A program made the position numbers and the translations under genes. Positions 34,225 through 43,464 of a stretch of DNA of 64,000 nucleotides are shown here, piece by piece. The DNA lies in NCBI RefSeq assembly GCF_000737705.1, contig NZ_JPRH01000001.1, positions 372,001 through 436,000 of the forward strand, given 5' to 3'. This DNA comes from Chryseobacterium soli (GTDB taxonomy: Bacteria; Bacteroidota; Bacteroidia; Flavobacteriales; Weeksellaceae). The notes under the pieces were generated by a model. It had not been told where the DNA came from. It worked only from the letters and a program-made list of their open reading frames with translations, and made no database searches. Position 1 is the first letter of the stretch, and every line of letters starts with the position of its first letter.

Positions 34225-35073
34225 TTAAAAATGAAAAATATCCTTAGCCCGATTATATGAGCTTTCGAAATTTAACAAATTCAGATTGTGATCTACTTTT
34301 TCTACGCTCATAAAGTTGATCACCTGTTCCGTAGGCATATTTCCTACCAAATCATCTTTAGCCATTGGACAGCCCCCAATTCCTTTAATAGCACTGTCAA
34401 ATCTTCTGCACCCTTTATCATACGCTGCTTTTAATTTTGAATAAGAATCTTCATATCGGTTATGAAAATGTCCTCCAAAATGGATATCAGGATATTTCGA
34501 AGGGATCTTATCAAATAAAAGAGAGATTGTTTCCGGCGTCGCAACTCCTGTTGTATCAGACAATAAGATATTTTTAATTCCGATTTCTGAAAATCTTTGT
34601 GCCCAGTGATCTACTTCTTCCCATTTCCACATTTCTCCGTAAGGATTTCCAAATGCCATTGAGAAATAGATGTTCAGTTCTCTGTTTTCGCTTTGAGTGA
34701 GCTCAAGAATTCTAAGTACTTCATTAAAGGCTTCTTCCTGGTTTTTATTGGTATTTCTGTGCTGAAACGTTTCAGAAATAGAGAAAGGAAAACCCAGAAT
34801 ATCTACAGTCTGGTGTTTTAACGCTTTTTCAGCTCCTCTGTAATTTCCAATAATGGCAGAAATTTTTGTATTGGATAATGATTTATCAATATTTTCAGCA
34901 ACCTCATCAGAATCGGCCATCTGAGGAATTGCTTTAGGAGAAACAAAACTCAGACTGTCTAAGACATCAAAACCAACTTCCATCAGAGAGTTGATATAGT
35001 CTATTTTTTTTTGAGTTGGGATAAATTCTCCCCAGCCCTGCATGGCATCTCTCGGGCATTCAGTTAGAAACAT
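34225..35073 (-). CDS. Hydroxymethylglutaryl-CoA lyase
   Basis: 282 residues from ATG 35073; a GTG two codons upstream is a weaker alternative. It cleaves HMG-CoA to acetoacetate and acetyl-CoA, the last step of leucine degradation. The TIM-barrel signature includes ECPRDAMQGW at the N terminus, MAFGNPYGEMWKWEEV and LSDTTGVATPE. The loop AIKGIGGCPMAKDDLVGNMP carries the catalytic cysteine. Metal-binding His residues lie in FGGHFHNRYEDS. Other leucine-degradation genes are not adjacent. A promoter element at 35093-35100 precedes it. Confidence 0.9.
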   Translation of the reverse strand: MFLTECPRDAMQGWGEFIPTQKKIDYINSLMEVGFDVLDSLSFVSPKAIPQMADSDEVAENIDKSLSNTKISAIIGNYRGAEKALKHQTVDILGFPFSISETFQHRNTNKNQEEAFNEVLRILELTQSENRELNIYFSMAFGNPYGEMWKWEEVDHWAQRFSEIGIKNILLSDTTGVATPETISLLFDKIPSKYPDIHFGGHFHNRYEDSYSKLKAAYDKGCRRFDSAIKGIGGCPMAKDDLVGNMPTEQVINFMSVEKVDHNLNLLNFESSYNRAKDIFHF

Positions 35074-35092
35074 TGGCACATTTTGATTTTAT

Positions 35093-35100
35093 CAAATATA
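35093..35100 (-). promoter_or_regulatory. -7 element for HMG-CoA lyase
   Basis: Minus-strand TATATTTG fits TAnnTTTG, 19 bases before ATG 35073. Confidence 0.5.
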
Positions 35101-35233
35101 ATAAAACTAAACAATTTCTTGTCAGCGTTCTACAAAGCTAACATTATTTTGATTTTCAATGATTTATATATGATTTAAAATTTCGATACTTGATATTCAT
35201 GCGCAAATAACCTGTTCTGAGCACCAAATTTGC

Positions 35234-35241
35234 TAACTTTG
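35234..35241 (+). promoter_or_regulatory. -7 element for pepT
   Basis: TAACTTTG fits TAnnTTTG, 19 bases before ATG 35261. Confidence 0.5.
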
Positions 35242-35260
35242 TTAAAATTTTTGATATCAA

Positions 35261-36508
35261 ATGAGTACTATAGAATTCAACCCATTGTGGAAAGAAAAGC
35301 TACTGAACCGTTTTCTTAGCTATGTAAAAATATATTCAACCAGTGATGCTGAGAGCGAAGCTACTCCGTCTACTCCGCAACAGTGGGACATTGCGAAATA
35401 CATTGTTGAAGAATTAAGGACAATTGGCTTAGAAAATGTTTCTATTGATGATAATGGTTATATTATGGGATATGTACCTTCTAATCTTGAAAATGACAAC
35501 ACACCAACGATTGGATTTATTTCTCATTATGACACTTCTCCTGATTTCAACGGAGAACATGTAAACCCTCAGATATGGGAAAATTACGATGGAAGTGATC
35601 TGGTTTTAAATCAAACAACAGGATTCACTTTATCGCCTTTAAAATTTGAAAGTTTAAAAAAATATATCGGTCAGACACTGATCACTACAGACGGGAATAC
35701 GCTTCTTGGAGCTGATGATAAAGCCGGTTGTGCAGAGATTGTAACTGCAGCGGAATATCTGATCGCTCATCCGGAAATCAAGCACGGAAGAATCGCTATC
35801 GGTTTTACTCCTGACGAAGAAATCGGAAGAGGTGCTCATAAATTTGATGTTGCCAAATTCGGTGCTGAATGGGCCTATACCATGGATGGCGGAGAAGTTG
35901 GTGAATTGGAATATGAGAACTTTAACGCTGCAGGAGCTGTGGTAAAAATCCATGGACTAAGTGTACATCCCGGATATGCATTTGGAAAAATGATCAACGC
36001 AGGTCTTTTGGCTGCTGAGTTTGTACAGTCACTTCCTGCTAATGAAACACCTTCCACGACTAAAGGTTTTGACGGGTTTTATCATTTAATGGATATTACC
36101 GCTGACATTTCTGAGGCTAAACTTCAGTACATCATCCGTGATCATAATGAAGAAAAATTCGAGGCCAGAAAGAAGTTCATGGAGGAAAAAGTGGCTGAGT
36201 TTAATCAGAAACACGGTGCCGGAACCGCAGAAGTTGAGATTAAGGAACAATACCGCAATATGAAGCAGCAGTTTGAAGGTAAAATGCACATTGTAGACCT
36301 TGCTGCCAAAGCAATGAAAGAGGCCAATATTGAGCCTAAAATAAAAGCGATCAGAGGCGGAACAGATGGTGCCCAGTTATCTTATATGGGCCTTCCTTGT
36401 CCTAATATTTTTGCGGGCGGGCTTAACTTCCACGGACCTTATGAGTATGTAGCACTGGAAAGTATGGAAAAAGCTGTTGAAGTGATCATCAATATTGTAA
36501 AAGCCTAG
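35261..36508 (+). CDS. pepT: Peptidase T (tripeptide aminopeptidase, M20B)
   Basis: 415 residues; cytosolic di-zinc exopeptidase releasing the N-terminal residue of tripeptides. M20 features: GFISHYDTSPDFNGEHVNPQ (first zinc His and Asp), LLGADDKAGCAEIVTAAEYL (bridging Asp), FTPDEEIGRGAHKFD (catalytic Glu pair), YTMDGGEVGELEYENF and the C-terminal PNIFAGGLNFHGPYEYVALE (last zinc His). Length agrees with E. coli PepT (408). It is followed two bases later by a secreted protein gene, so the two are co-transcribed. Confidence 0.95.
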   Translation: MSTIEFNPLWKEKLLNRFLSYVKIYSTSDAESEATPSTPQQWDIAKYIVEELRTIGLENVSIDDNGYIMGYVPSNLENDNTPTIGFISHYDTSPDFNGEHVNPQIWENYDGSDLVLNQTTGFTLSPLKFESLKKYIGQTLITTDGNTLLGADDKAGCAEIVTAAEYLIAHPEIKHGRIAIGFTPDEEIGRGAHKFDVAKFGAEWAYTMDGGEVGELEYENFNAAGAVVKIHGLSVHPGYAFGKMINAGLLAAEFVQSLPANETPSTTKGFDGFYHLMDITADISEAKLQYIIRDHNEEKFEARKKFMEEKVAEFNQKHGAGTAEVEIKEQYRNMKQQFEGKMHIVDLAAKAMKEANIEPKIKAIRGGTDGAQLSYMGLPCPNIFAGGLNFHGPYEYVALESMEKAVEVIINIVKA

Positions 36509-36510
36509 TC

Positions 36511-37068
36511 ATGAAAAAATTATTAGCTTTAGCCGGTATTCTTGTTTTCTCCATCAGCTATGCACAGGTATCTGAATTTCAGAAGGCGGATGTACGCTAT
36601 GACAGAAAAATTAAGGCATTATATACAAAATACCCTAAGGCTAATGATGAAAGAACTAAGCGGGAGTGGCATCTTACGGAAGAAAGAATAGCAACGTACA
36701 GAAACGCTCTGGAAAAAATTGAGGAAGAACAAAAAAAGACAACAAAGGATACTTCGGTAATGCCCAAAATCTCTAAAGAAGCAGTATATGAAACGGGAAT
36801 AGCCTCTTTCAGAAAGCTTTTTAATGAGACCCTTGCTCTTTCCCTTGCGAATTTCGCTTCGGAGCCCTATAAGGCAGTATTATCATTTGTCGTGGATTCC
36901 AAAGGCAATCTATACGGAGCTAAGGTTAATGGAAAAAATGAAGACATCAATCTCTTTATCCTTGCCGCGTTTTACCGTATTAAAGATCAGGGTAAATGGA
37001 AACCGGCAGAAAGCAATGGCAAGCCCGTACCTTCTGTTGTTAATTTCCCTGTTGACTTTAAACCTTAG
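36511..37068 (+). CDS. Secreted protein with TonB-C-like domain
   Basis: 185 residues with a signal peptide (ending SISYAQ), a helical Lys/Glu-rich middle (about 20-85) and a C-terminal stretch of about 70 residues. The C-terminal pattern (AVLSFVVDSKGNLYGAKVNG then KWKPAESNGKPVPSVVNFPV) is like the beta-beta-alpha-beta TonB C-terminal domain, including the WxPA..NGxPV motif. Unlike TonB it has no membrane anchor and no Pro-rich spacer, so energy transduction is unlikely. It begins two bases after the pepT stop and ends before a terminator. The domain match is by eye. Confidence 0.6.
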   Translation: MKKLLALAGILVFSISYAQVSEFQKADVRYDRKIKALYTKYPKANDERTKREWHLTEERIATYRNALEKIEEEQKKTTKDTSVMPKISKEAVYETGIASFRKLFNETLALSLANFASEPYKAVLSFVVDSKGNLYGAKVNGKNEDINLFILAAFYRIKDQGKWKPAESNGKPVPSVVNFPVDFKP

Positions 37069-37090
37069 AGACTACATTAATATATATCAT

Positions 37091-37126
37091 AAACCCTGCT
37101 GCATCCTGTGGCAGGGTTTATTTTTT
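37091..37126 (+). terminator. Terminator of the pepT unit
   Basis: aaaccctgc (37091-37099) pairs with gcagggttt (37111-37119), followed by TATTTTTTC. Confidence 0.85.
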
Positions 37127-37230
37127 CAGATACACGCTGTTTTTGGTCAAACCTTATTTACCATTCATCAAATAAAATTTTAATTCGTTTGTCCGATGTG
37201 TTGTTTTGCATCAGATTTTAAAAATATCTT

Positions 37231-37827
37231 ATGAAACAACGATTTTTAGCAGCAAGCTCTTTATTAGTATGTATTACCTGTTCTGTAGAGACCAGGGCAC
37301 AGCAAACCCCAGCTTTCCATATCGGAATCAAGGCTGGCACCAACTTTACAAAGACAGATGCAGGATCTTCAGATCTCAAAGGGAAATATGGGCTTGGCTA
37401 TCAGGCTGGCATCATGACAAGAGTTGATTTTGGGAGGATGTATGTGCAGGGAGAGGCTCTATTTAATAAAAGAAAAACGTCTTATGATTTCAAAGACGGA
37501 AATGCCGCAAAACTTCAATGGAATTCCATCGATATTCCTATTGTAGCGGGTTATAAATTCATTAATGCCAAAGATTTCAACGTTAGACTATTCGCCGGCG
37601 GTGTATACAGTTATACCTTCAAAGATAATCTGTCAAATTCACAGGCACTTCGGGAAGGTTTTAAAAAATTCGATAAGTCCAATATCGGAATTACAGGAGG
37701 GGTCGGAATGGATTATAAAAATTTCACGATGGATCTTAGATATGAAACAGGACTTTCCAGCATCAGTAAAGAATTTAAATCCAAACCCCACAGCATTTCA
37801 CTTGGAATCGGATACTTTCTTTTTTAA
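37231..37827 (+). CDS. Porin-like outer-membrane beta-barrel protein
   Basis: 198 residues with a signal peptide (ending VETRAQQ) and an 8-strand barrel pattern of the OmpA/PorT-like type: FHIGIKAGTNFTK, GYQAGIMTRVDFGRMYVQGE, DIPIVAGYKFINAKDFNVRL, YKNFTMDLRYETGLSSIS and a C-terminal aromatic (SLGIGYFLF). It is predicted in the outer membrane. A two-component system follows downstream after a terminator. Substrate or partner is unknown. Confidence 0.8.
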   Translation: MKQRFLAASSLLVCITCSVETRAQQTPAFHIGIKAGTNFTKTDAGSSDLKGKYGLGYQAGIMTRVDFGRMYVQGEALFNKRKTSYDFKDGNAAKLQWNSIDIPIVAGYKFINAKDFNVRLFAGGVYSYTFKDNLSNSQALREGFKKFDKSNIGITGGVGMDYKNFTMDLRYETGLSSISKEFKSKPHSISLGIGYFLF

Positions 37828-37848
37828 AAACTTAAATTACCTTTACCC

Positions 37849-37884
37849 GTTAGAAACTGCATTTCTGTAGTTTCTAACTTTTTT
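37849..37884 (+). terminator. Terminator of the porin-like gene
   Basis: gttagaaact (37849-37858) pairs with agtttctaac (37869-37878), with a T-run after. Confidence 0.85.
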
Positions 37885-37904
37885 ATCATCAATTTAGCTC
37901 ATCT

Positions 37905-38966
37905 ATGGCAACTCCTTTTGTTCTAAAAAAACACACTCTTTTTATTATTTTCTGGCTTGTTTTCGGAATAACGATCTGGATACAAATCCAGGTAGATGCG
38001 GGAATGTATAATGCCTTTATTCAGACTTCTATGATTCTGATAAGCTCTTTTATTTTAGCTCATTTCCTAACTGACAGGCTGCTACCCAAAGCACTGGCGT
38101 CCAAGAAGATGAATCAATTCCTAATAGAAGCTATTATTGTAATTTTCTTATTGAGTTTTATCTTTTCTTTTGTATTTGCCTATATTAATGTTGATCCTAA
38201 AACTCCTTTACCTCCAAATTTTTCAGAGCATCTGGCCGTATTGTGGAAGGGGTTCTATTTATCTGTTCCGGCATCACTTCTTATTAACGGAACCGCCTGT
38301 GGATTTCGTTTTTACCAGGAGCACGGAAAAATAGAGCGGGACCATATTCTTCTACAGCAAGCGCATTTAGAAAACCAGCTGAAAATGTTGCAGGACCAGA
38401 TTAACCCACATGTGGTATTCAATATCCTGAATCATATTCATATTTTAATGAAAACCAACACGGAACTGGCGTCTTTTCTTCTGCTTAAGTTTTCTGATAT
38501 CCTGAGGTATCAATTGTATGACTGTAATCAAAGCCACGTCATCCTTAATAAAGAAATTCAATATCTGCAGGATCTGGTAGAAGTGGAAAAACTAAGATGG
38601 GGAAATGAACTGGATGTACGGGCAACCTGGGAAATTAGCAATAAAAAAGTGTATATAATGCCGCTTCTCCTGGTTCCTTTTATAGAGAATGCATTTAAAT
38701 ATGTGTGCCGTTTACCGGGACACAGGGGTTATATCACTATCTCTTGTAAAGAAGAAGATCATTGTCTTTCCTTTTATGTGGAAAATTCTTATTCCAGTAT
38801 CACTTCTTATCAAAAGAAAGACAGTGCTCATGGAATAGGACTTCAGAACGTAAAAAAACGCCTTAATCTTCAATATCCGGATTCACATACGCTAAAGATT
38901 GAATCTGATGAAAATGTTTACAAAGTATCTTTAATTTTATTTTTATCTCAAGAAAATGACCAATAA
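37905..38966 (+). CDS. LytS/YehU-type sensor histidine kinase
   Basis: 353 residues. Four transmembrane helices (about 12-30, 38-55, 68-90, 112-132) with no obvious periplasmic sensor domain are followed by a coiled linker and the His_kinase domain. The domain contains LQDQINPHVVFNILNHIHIL with the phosphorylated His, where NPHFLFN is usual and VV replaces FL. The C-terminal ATPase half has LLLVPFIENAFKYV (N box) and GIGLQNVKKRLNLQYP (G box). It overlaps the cognate regulator by 11 bases. Confidence 0.9.
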   Translation: MATPFVLKKHTLFIIFWLVFGITIWIQIQVDAGMYNAFIQTSMILISSFILAHFLTDRLLPKALASKKMNQFLIEAIIVIFLLSFIFSFVFAYINVDPKTPLPPNFSEHLAVLWKGFYLSVPASLLINGTACGFRFYQEHGKIERDHILLQQAHLENQLKMLQDQINPHVVFNILNHIHILMKTNTELASFLLLKFSDILRYQLYDCNQSHVILNKEIQYLQDLVEVEKLRWGNELDVRATWEISNKKVYIMPLLLVPFIENAFKYVCRLPGHRGYITISCKEEDHCLSFYVENSYSSITSYQKKDSAHGIGLQNVKKRLNLQYPDSHTLKIESDENVYKVSLILFLSQENDQ

Positions 38967-39693
38967 TAATCTTCCAAAAATGAAGTGTCTCATTATAGAC
39001 GACGAACCGCTTGCAAGGTTTCACCTCAAAGAAATGGCCGGCCAGATCGACTTTCTAGAGGTTGTAGACACCTGTGCAACTGCTCTGGAAGCGAAGGCTA
39101 AAGTTCAGGAGCAACACATTGATCTTATTTTTCTGGATATCAATATGCCTTATCTGACCGGGCTGGAGTTTCTGGAGCAGCTGGAGAATCCTCCTTTATG
39201 TATTCTTGCTACGGCATATTCCGAGTATGCGTTGGATGGCTATAGGCTGCAAGTGGTAGATTATCTTCTGAAACCGATTGCTTTCAACCGGTTTTATCAG
39301 GCGGTGAATAAAGCACAGCAACAATTTATCCTGACTGAAAAAATAAAAAGGAACACCCTGCTGGATGATCCTTTTTTATATGTTCGGCAATCCGATACCT
39401 TTATCAAGGTGTCCTGGGTAGATATTTTATTTATTGAAAGTATGCAGAATTATACCAAACTGCATTTTAAGGATAAATCTATCGTCATTCATCAAACGAT
39501 GAAAGCAATTGAAGAATCTCTTTCGACGGAGCATTTTTTCAGAATTCATAAATCATTTTTAATTAATATCACGCACATTGATATGATTTCCGGAGGACGG
39601 TTATACATCAATAAAATTGAGCTTCCTATTTCCAGGACCCGCAAGGAGGAATTGCTGAATCAGGTGGTGTATAAGAAGCTCATCAGCAAATAA
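38956..39693 (+). CDS. LytTR-family response regulator
   Basis: 245 residues; starts at ATG 38956, or at ATG 38980 (MKCLIIDDEP). The receiver domain has the acidic pair IIDDEPLARFHL, phosphoacceptor Asp in LIFLDINMPYLTG and the switch Lys in DYLLKPIAFNRF. The C-terminal LytTR DNA-binding domain is clear: DTFIKVSWVDILFIESMQNY, TMKAIEESLSTEHFFRIHKS, FLINITHID and GRLYINKIELPISRTRKEEL. It acts with the overlapping LytS-type kinase. A targeted gene could be the adjacent porin-like barrel (inference from position). Confidence 0.92.
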   Translation: MTNNNLPKMKCLIIDDEPLARFHLKEMAGQIDFLEVVDTCATALEAKAKVQEQHIDLIFLDINMPYLTGLEFLEQLENPPLCILATAYSEYALDGYRLQVVDYLLKPIAFNRFYQAVNKAQQQFILTEKIKRNTLLDDPFLYVRQSDTFIKVSWVDILFIESMQNYTKLHFKDKSIVIHQTMKAIEESLSTEHFFRIHKSFLINITHIDMISGGRLYINKIELPISRTRKEELLNQVVYKKLISK

Positions 39694-39694
39694 A

Positions 39695-40603
39695 TTACGG
39701 AAGATTCCACCGCAGTGCTACTGCAACGTAAAATGTACTTGCAAACCGGGGATCTTCCATTTTCTTGGCTTTGAAAATACTTTTTATCTTGCGGTCGTTT
39801 TCATTAAAACTTCTCAGCAGTGCGGTTCCACCGGTGACCCTAAGGCTTAGTGATTCACTGAGCTTCAGTTCTGGTCTTAATCCCACCGTAATCTGCTGGT
39901 ATCCCAATAAAGTAGATTTTCCGCCTTTATTTCTTTCCACTGTCATCCCGTTTAAGCCTACCGCTGCTTTTAAAGCAAATTTGTCTGAGAACTGATATCC
40001 TGCTTCCATTCCTTCAGGAAAATTAATATTAAATTTAATTTTACTTCCCGTTTTCCAGTCAAAATAGATCCATGGCATAATCATGGGAACCCCAAATGCT
40101 GTTGTCAGGACAGGGCCACCTCCGAGCGCAAGATTAGGACTGAAATGCTTTATAAAAAGGATACCACCCTGTCCCAGAACATCGTTAAAATCTATGTTTT
40201 CCATATCGGTATATACTCCAACGGAGGCTGTCATCATCATACTCCATTTTTCTCCCAACGGCCTCATATGCTGAAGACCCACTTGCGCATTAAGCATCTG
40301 ATTGGGAAACAGCTGGGTTTCATAATTTCTGTGGGACATTTTAGCATAAGAACTATTGAGCAGTAAAGACCACGCTTTTACTTTACCTGCTTCATTTTTC
40401 TTCACTGACAATGGAATGCTGAGACTTAAGTCAACTCTTTTAAAATCGCTTTTAGAATCTGTCTTTACACTGTCTTCGGGACGTATATAACTTGAATGGG
40501 GAATATATTCCGTTTTCAGTTCTCCGGAAATTCCGGATTGGGCATCTAACCTGCTGCCTGCTGCTCCCAGTAAGCAAAAAGCGGCCAAAAGGCTTCTCTT
40601 CAT
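39695..40603 (-). CDS. DUF6268-like outer-membrane beta-barrel protein
   Basis: 302 residues with a signal peptide (ending SRLDAQ) and alternating strand pattern across the mature protein (VDLSLSIPLSVKKNEAGK, WSMMMTASVGVYTDMENID, YQQITVGLRPELKLSESLSL), ending in an aromatic-flanked strand (FYVAVALRWNLP). DUF6268 is my best family guess. It is convergent with the LytTR regulator, the two stop codons being separated by one base. Confidence 0.65.
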   Translation of the reverse strand: MKRSLLAAFCLLGAAGSRLDAQSGISGELKTEYIPHSSYIRPEDSVKTDSKSDFKRVDLSLSIPLSVKKNEAGKVKAWSLLLNSSYAKMSHRNYETQLFPNQMLNAQVGLQHMRPLGEKWSMMMTASVGVYTDMENIDFNDVLGQGGILFIKHFSPNLALGGGPVLTTAFGVPMIMPWIYFDWKTGSKIKFNINFPEGMEAGYQFSDKFALKAAVGLNGMTVERNKGGKSTLLGYQQITVGLRPELKLSESLSLRVTGGTALLRSFNENDRKIKSIFKAKKMEDPRFASTFYVAVALRWNLP

Positions 40604-40760
40604 GTTGTAAAAATTTTCACAAAGAGAGGTCTTTAGTATTTTTTTACAAAAATTACTTGATTAAGTGCCGGAATGCTATGATGAGAAGGAATAGTGGCAG
40701 GATAACATCATCCTCAGATTTTATTATTGATGTTATATATTGACAATAGTAGCTCCTTAT

Positions 40761-41951
40761 CTATACAATTATTTTTTTGTTTTTAAATGAACGGTACGCA
40801 AACCAGACTGCAATTAATGCAATCCCGGCACGTATAATAACCATCGGCATTATAGAATCTGCCTCCAGGAAACCAGCCAGCCCTGAAAGTAAAAAAGTAA
40901 CCATAAGCTGCATAAATCCCATCACCGCCGCTGCAGTCCCACGCCCCTCTTTAAAAGGTGATAAAGCATGAGCTGATGTAATGGGAAACAAAACTCCTAT
41001 CGCAAACAATGACAGGTACAGCATCATAATTTCCAGCACAACGGAAATATCTGAAGCTGCTATCAGAATGTGAAGACTGCATACCAACAGCAATACAATT
41101 GTAGCTGTCAGTAAAAGTTTTGTATCGCTTATTCTCTTTATTAATCTAGGAGTAAGATAGGCGGCTGTTATTAATGCCAGTGAATTGAAACCAAATATCA
41201 AGCTGAAAGTACCACTGGAAAACCCATGAATCTTCATAAATAAAAACGGCGCATTAGAAATATAAATGATCAAAGAGGCAAAGGCAATACTTCCTATCAT
41301 CGTGCTGTTGATAAATTCTTTATTGGAAAGTATGATTTTCAGATGATGTTTTAGCCCTTTCTCCTCTTCTGTATGATCAGAAAGCTTCATTCTTGAATTG
41401 GTTTCGGGAACGTATTTGTATACCATTAACAAGGTTAAAAGACCCATTATACTCAAAAAAGCAAATGAACTGTTCCATCCCCAGAACTTGAGAAATACAC
41501 TTCCCAGCAACGGAGCCACAATCGGAGCAATGCCGCTTATCTGCGACTGCTGTGAAAAAATAGTGACGGATTTTTGTTTGTCATAAAGATCGATCACAAT
41601 AGCACGCCCAATGACAATCCCGGCACTTCCACCGAAGGCCTGCAGAAAACGCATAGCCCAAAGCATATAAATATTTTCTGTAAAAAATATCGCTGTAGCG
41701 CCCAGAATAAAAAGTAAAAGTCCGCAATACAGCATTGGCTTACGCCCTGTCTTATCTGACAAAGGGCCCCAAAGCAACTGTCCAAAAGCAAATCCTGCAA
41801 AAAAAACAGAAATTGAGATCTGGATATGCCCTATATCGGTCTGAAAAATCTGGGCCATACTTGGAAAAGCCGGCAGATAAAGGTCTATACTTAATGATTC
41901 CAGGGTGTTGAGTAGTGCCAGAATAAACACTACAATACTTAAATTTCTCAT
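40761..41951 (-). CDS. MFS drug transporter, Bcr/CflA family
   Basis: About 396 residues from ATG 41951 (MRNLSIVVFILALL); the frame opens earlier at 42008 but that stretch is not membrane-like. Twelve transmembrane helices are predicted. Family motifs are LYLPAFPSMAQIFQTDIGHI after helix 1 and the A-motif GPLSDKTGRKPMLYCGL between helices 2 and 3, with ISGIAPIVAPLLGSVFLKFW (C-motif-like) in helix 5. It is a proton-driven exporter. The AraC-type gene 168 bases upstream on the same strand is a plausible regulator. Confidence 0.88.
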   Translation of the reverse strand: MRNLSIVVFILALLNTLESLSIDLYLPAFPSMAQIFQTDIGHIQISISVFFAGFAFGQLLWGPLSDKTGRKPMLYCGLLLFILGATAIFFTENIYMLWAMRFLQAFGGSAGIVIGRAIVIDLYDKQKSVTIFSQQSQISGIAPIVAPLLGSVFLKFWGWNSSFAFLSIMGLLTLLMVYKYVPETNSRMKLSDHTEEEKGLKHHLKIILSNKEFINSTMIGSIAFASLIIYISNAPFLFMKIHGFSSGTFSLIFGFNSLALITAAYLTPRLIKRISDTKLLLTATIVLLLVCSLHILIAASDISVVLEIMMLYLSLFAIGVLFPITSAHALSPFKEGRGTAAAVMGFMQLMVTFLLSGLAGFLEADSIMPMVIIRAGIALIAVWFAYRSFKNKKIIV

Positions 41952-42119
41952 AAAACAAGGTATCCGCAAAAGCGGTTTTTCTGTCTGCAAAATTCCTTTA
42001 AAATGCAATACCTTTCAATATAATAAGTGAAGGAACACCAGCACAAACTGAGGATTATATTTTGTCCTCTCTTGAAATATCCTTTATTTTAAAATGAACA
42101 CACAATCATTTTCTGAAGA

Positions 42120-42938
42120 TTAGCCTTTTCCAATCTTAAAGCCATCAGGATTTTGACCGGTATGTTTTTTGAAAAAACGGGAGAAATAAGAAGCGTCACT
42201 GAATCCTAATTTAAAAGCAATTTCTTTAACGGTTAGAGCACCGAAACTAAGTTCTCTTTTTGCTTCAAGCAAAAGCCGTTGGGCGATCATCTTTTTCACT
42301 GTTGTTCCTCTTGAGAAACGGACAATATCGTTGAGGTGATGAGTGCTTACTTTTATCTGATCTGCATAGAAACGAGTCTCTTTCTGAATGGTATAATGTT
42401 CTTCAATTAAGCTTACCAACTTTTGGATGCGCTGCCTGTCATTGATTGAAGGATCCTGCAGATTGATCTGCTCCGTACTAATGATACAAAATGCTCTGAG
42501 GTAAGTTTTTAATAAATCGATCCTTGATCCACCAGTATATTCCTGTTCCATAAGCGAGATAATAGTATTGCAGGTTTCTGCACTTTGAGAATCTAAAGAA
42601 AAGGGACACGTTCCCCCGGCAAGAATTGTTTCGATATCACAAGCTTCTTTAAATATCTCCCGGCTTATGGCCAGTACATATCCTTTTTCGCCTCTGAGTT
42701 TCATATTAAACACTTGTCCTGGTGCAATGATACAGATCTGATTATTTTTGAGGGTATGATGTTCAAAATCCAGTTCTAAACTGCTGTTTTCCCTGACATG
42801 ACTGAACCAAATGATCTCAAAGAAATTATGCCTATGAACATCATTAAAATTTTCCGGATGTCCAGTATCAAGTGTCATCAGCTGAAACTGTTCAGAGGTG
42901 AGGTGATGGACAGGGATATTTTTTTCTGATGGATTCAT
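42120..42938 (-). CDS. AraC-family transcriptional regulator
   Basis: 272 residues. The N-terminal cupin sensing domain (about 15-110) contains HRHNFFEIIWFSHV and NNQICIIAPGQVFNM. The C-terminal double helix-turn-helix has YADQIKVSTHHLNDIVRFSR followed by KEIAFKLGFSDASYFSRFFK and KHTGQNPDGF. It precedes the Bcr/CflA exporter on the same strand, so it probably controls that exporter; the ligand is unknown. Confidence 0.9.
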   Translation of the reverse strand: MNPSEKNIPVHHLTSEQFQLMTLDTGHPENFNDVHRHNFFEIIWFSHVRENSSLELDFEHHTLKNNQICIIAPGQVFNMKLRGEKGYVLAISREIFKEACDIETILAGGTCPFSLDSQSAETCNTIISLMEQEYTGGSRIDLLKTYLRAFCIISTEQINLQDPSINDRQRIQKLVSLIEEHYTIQKETRFYADQIKVSTHHLNDIVRFSRGTTVKKMIAQRLLLEAKRELSFGALTVKEIAFKLGFSDASYFSRFFKKHTGQNPDGFKIGKG

Positions 42939-43050
42939 CGGCCAGTTTTTTAGGGGTAAACAAAAACCTCAGCAAAGAGATACTGGGATGTCTGCTGATT
43001 AGCTGTTTTATTGTTTTTTATAAATGTAGAAAATTTATTTTCTTTATGAA

Positions 43051-43085
43051 AAGAACCGCTACAATATTGTGGCGGTTCTTTTTTA
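43051..43085. terminator. Long hairpin upstream of the AraC-type gene
   Basis: Arms 43051-43065 and 43066-43080 pair over 15 bp with one G-T, containing gaaccgc/gcggttc. A T-run follows on the plus strand and TTTTC on the minus strand, so it probably ends minus-strand transcription coming from the 43233-43406 gene. Confidence 0.7.
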
Positions 43086-43232
43086 TTAATGGATTGTCTA
43101 GTCCTGAAATATCGATACACAAAAAAAGAATGGTTATGGAAGAATTAATACATTTTTCATTTAATTCATCACTAAGAAATTTAGATAAATAATAATTACG
43201 AAATGTCTTTATAAATTCTCATATATGGTACT

Positions 43233-43406
43233 CTATTTTTTCTTTCTAAAAAATTTTATAACTGACTTTACAATATAATATATGGATAATATTGCCAATA
43301 CAATCAAAAATAAATCCATATTTCTTTTTTCTCCTAATGGAAAATATTTTAAAAATAAAATAATCAGTTCTGCGAACAATAATCCAGCTATACCAAATAA
43401 CGACAT
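43233..43406 (-). CDS. Small two-helix membrane protein
   Basis: 57 residues with two hydrophobic helices (GIAGLLFAELIILFLKYF and DLFLIVLAILSIYYIV) around the short charged loop GEKRNM, and a basic tail (KFFRKKK) that would face the cytoplasm. No known family recognised. It follows the orphan RHS-tip unit after a terminator, at the end of the minus-strand accessory region. It could be an immunity or accessory protein of that unit or unrelated. Confidence 0.5.
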   Translation of the reverse strand: MSLFGIAGLLFAELIILFLKYFPLGEKRNMDLFLIVLAILSIYYIVKSVIKFFRKKK

Positions 43407-43464
43407 AAATAATTATTTTAAATTTATTTTTCACAGCCTTCAATATTGATTCAATCCCCTAAAT

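Noticed and set aside
42929..43192. 87-residue plus-strand ORF upstream of the AraC gene
   Set aside because: It contains a terminator hairpin inside the frame and has no protein-like pattern.
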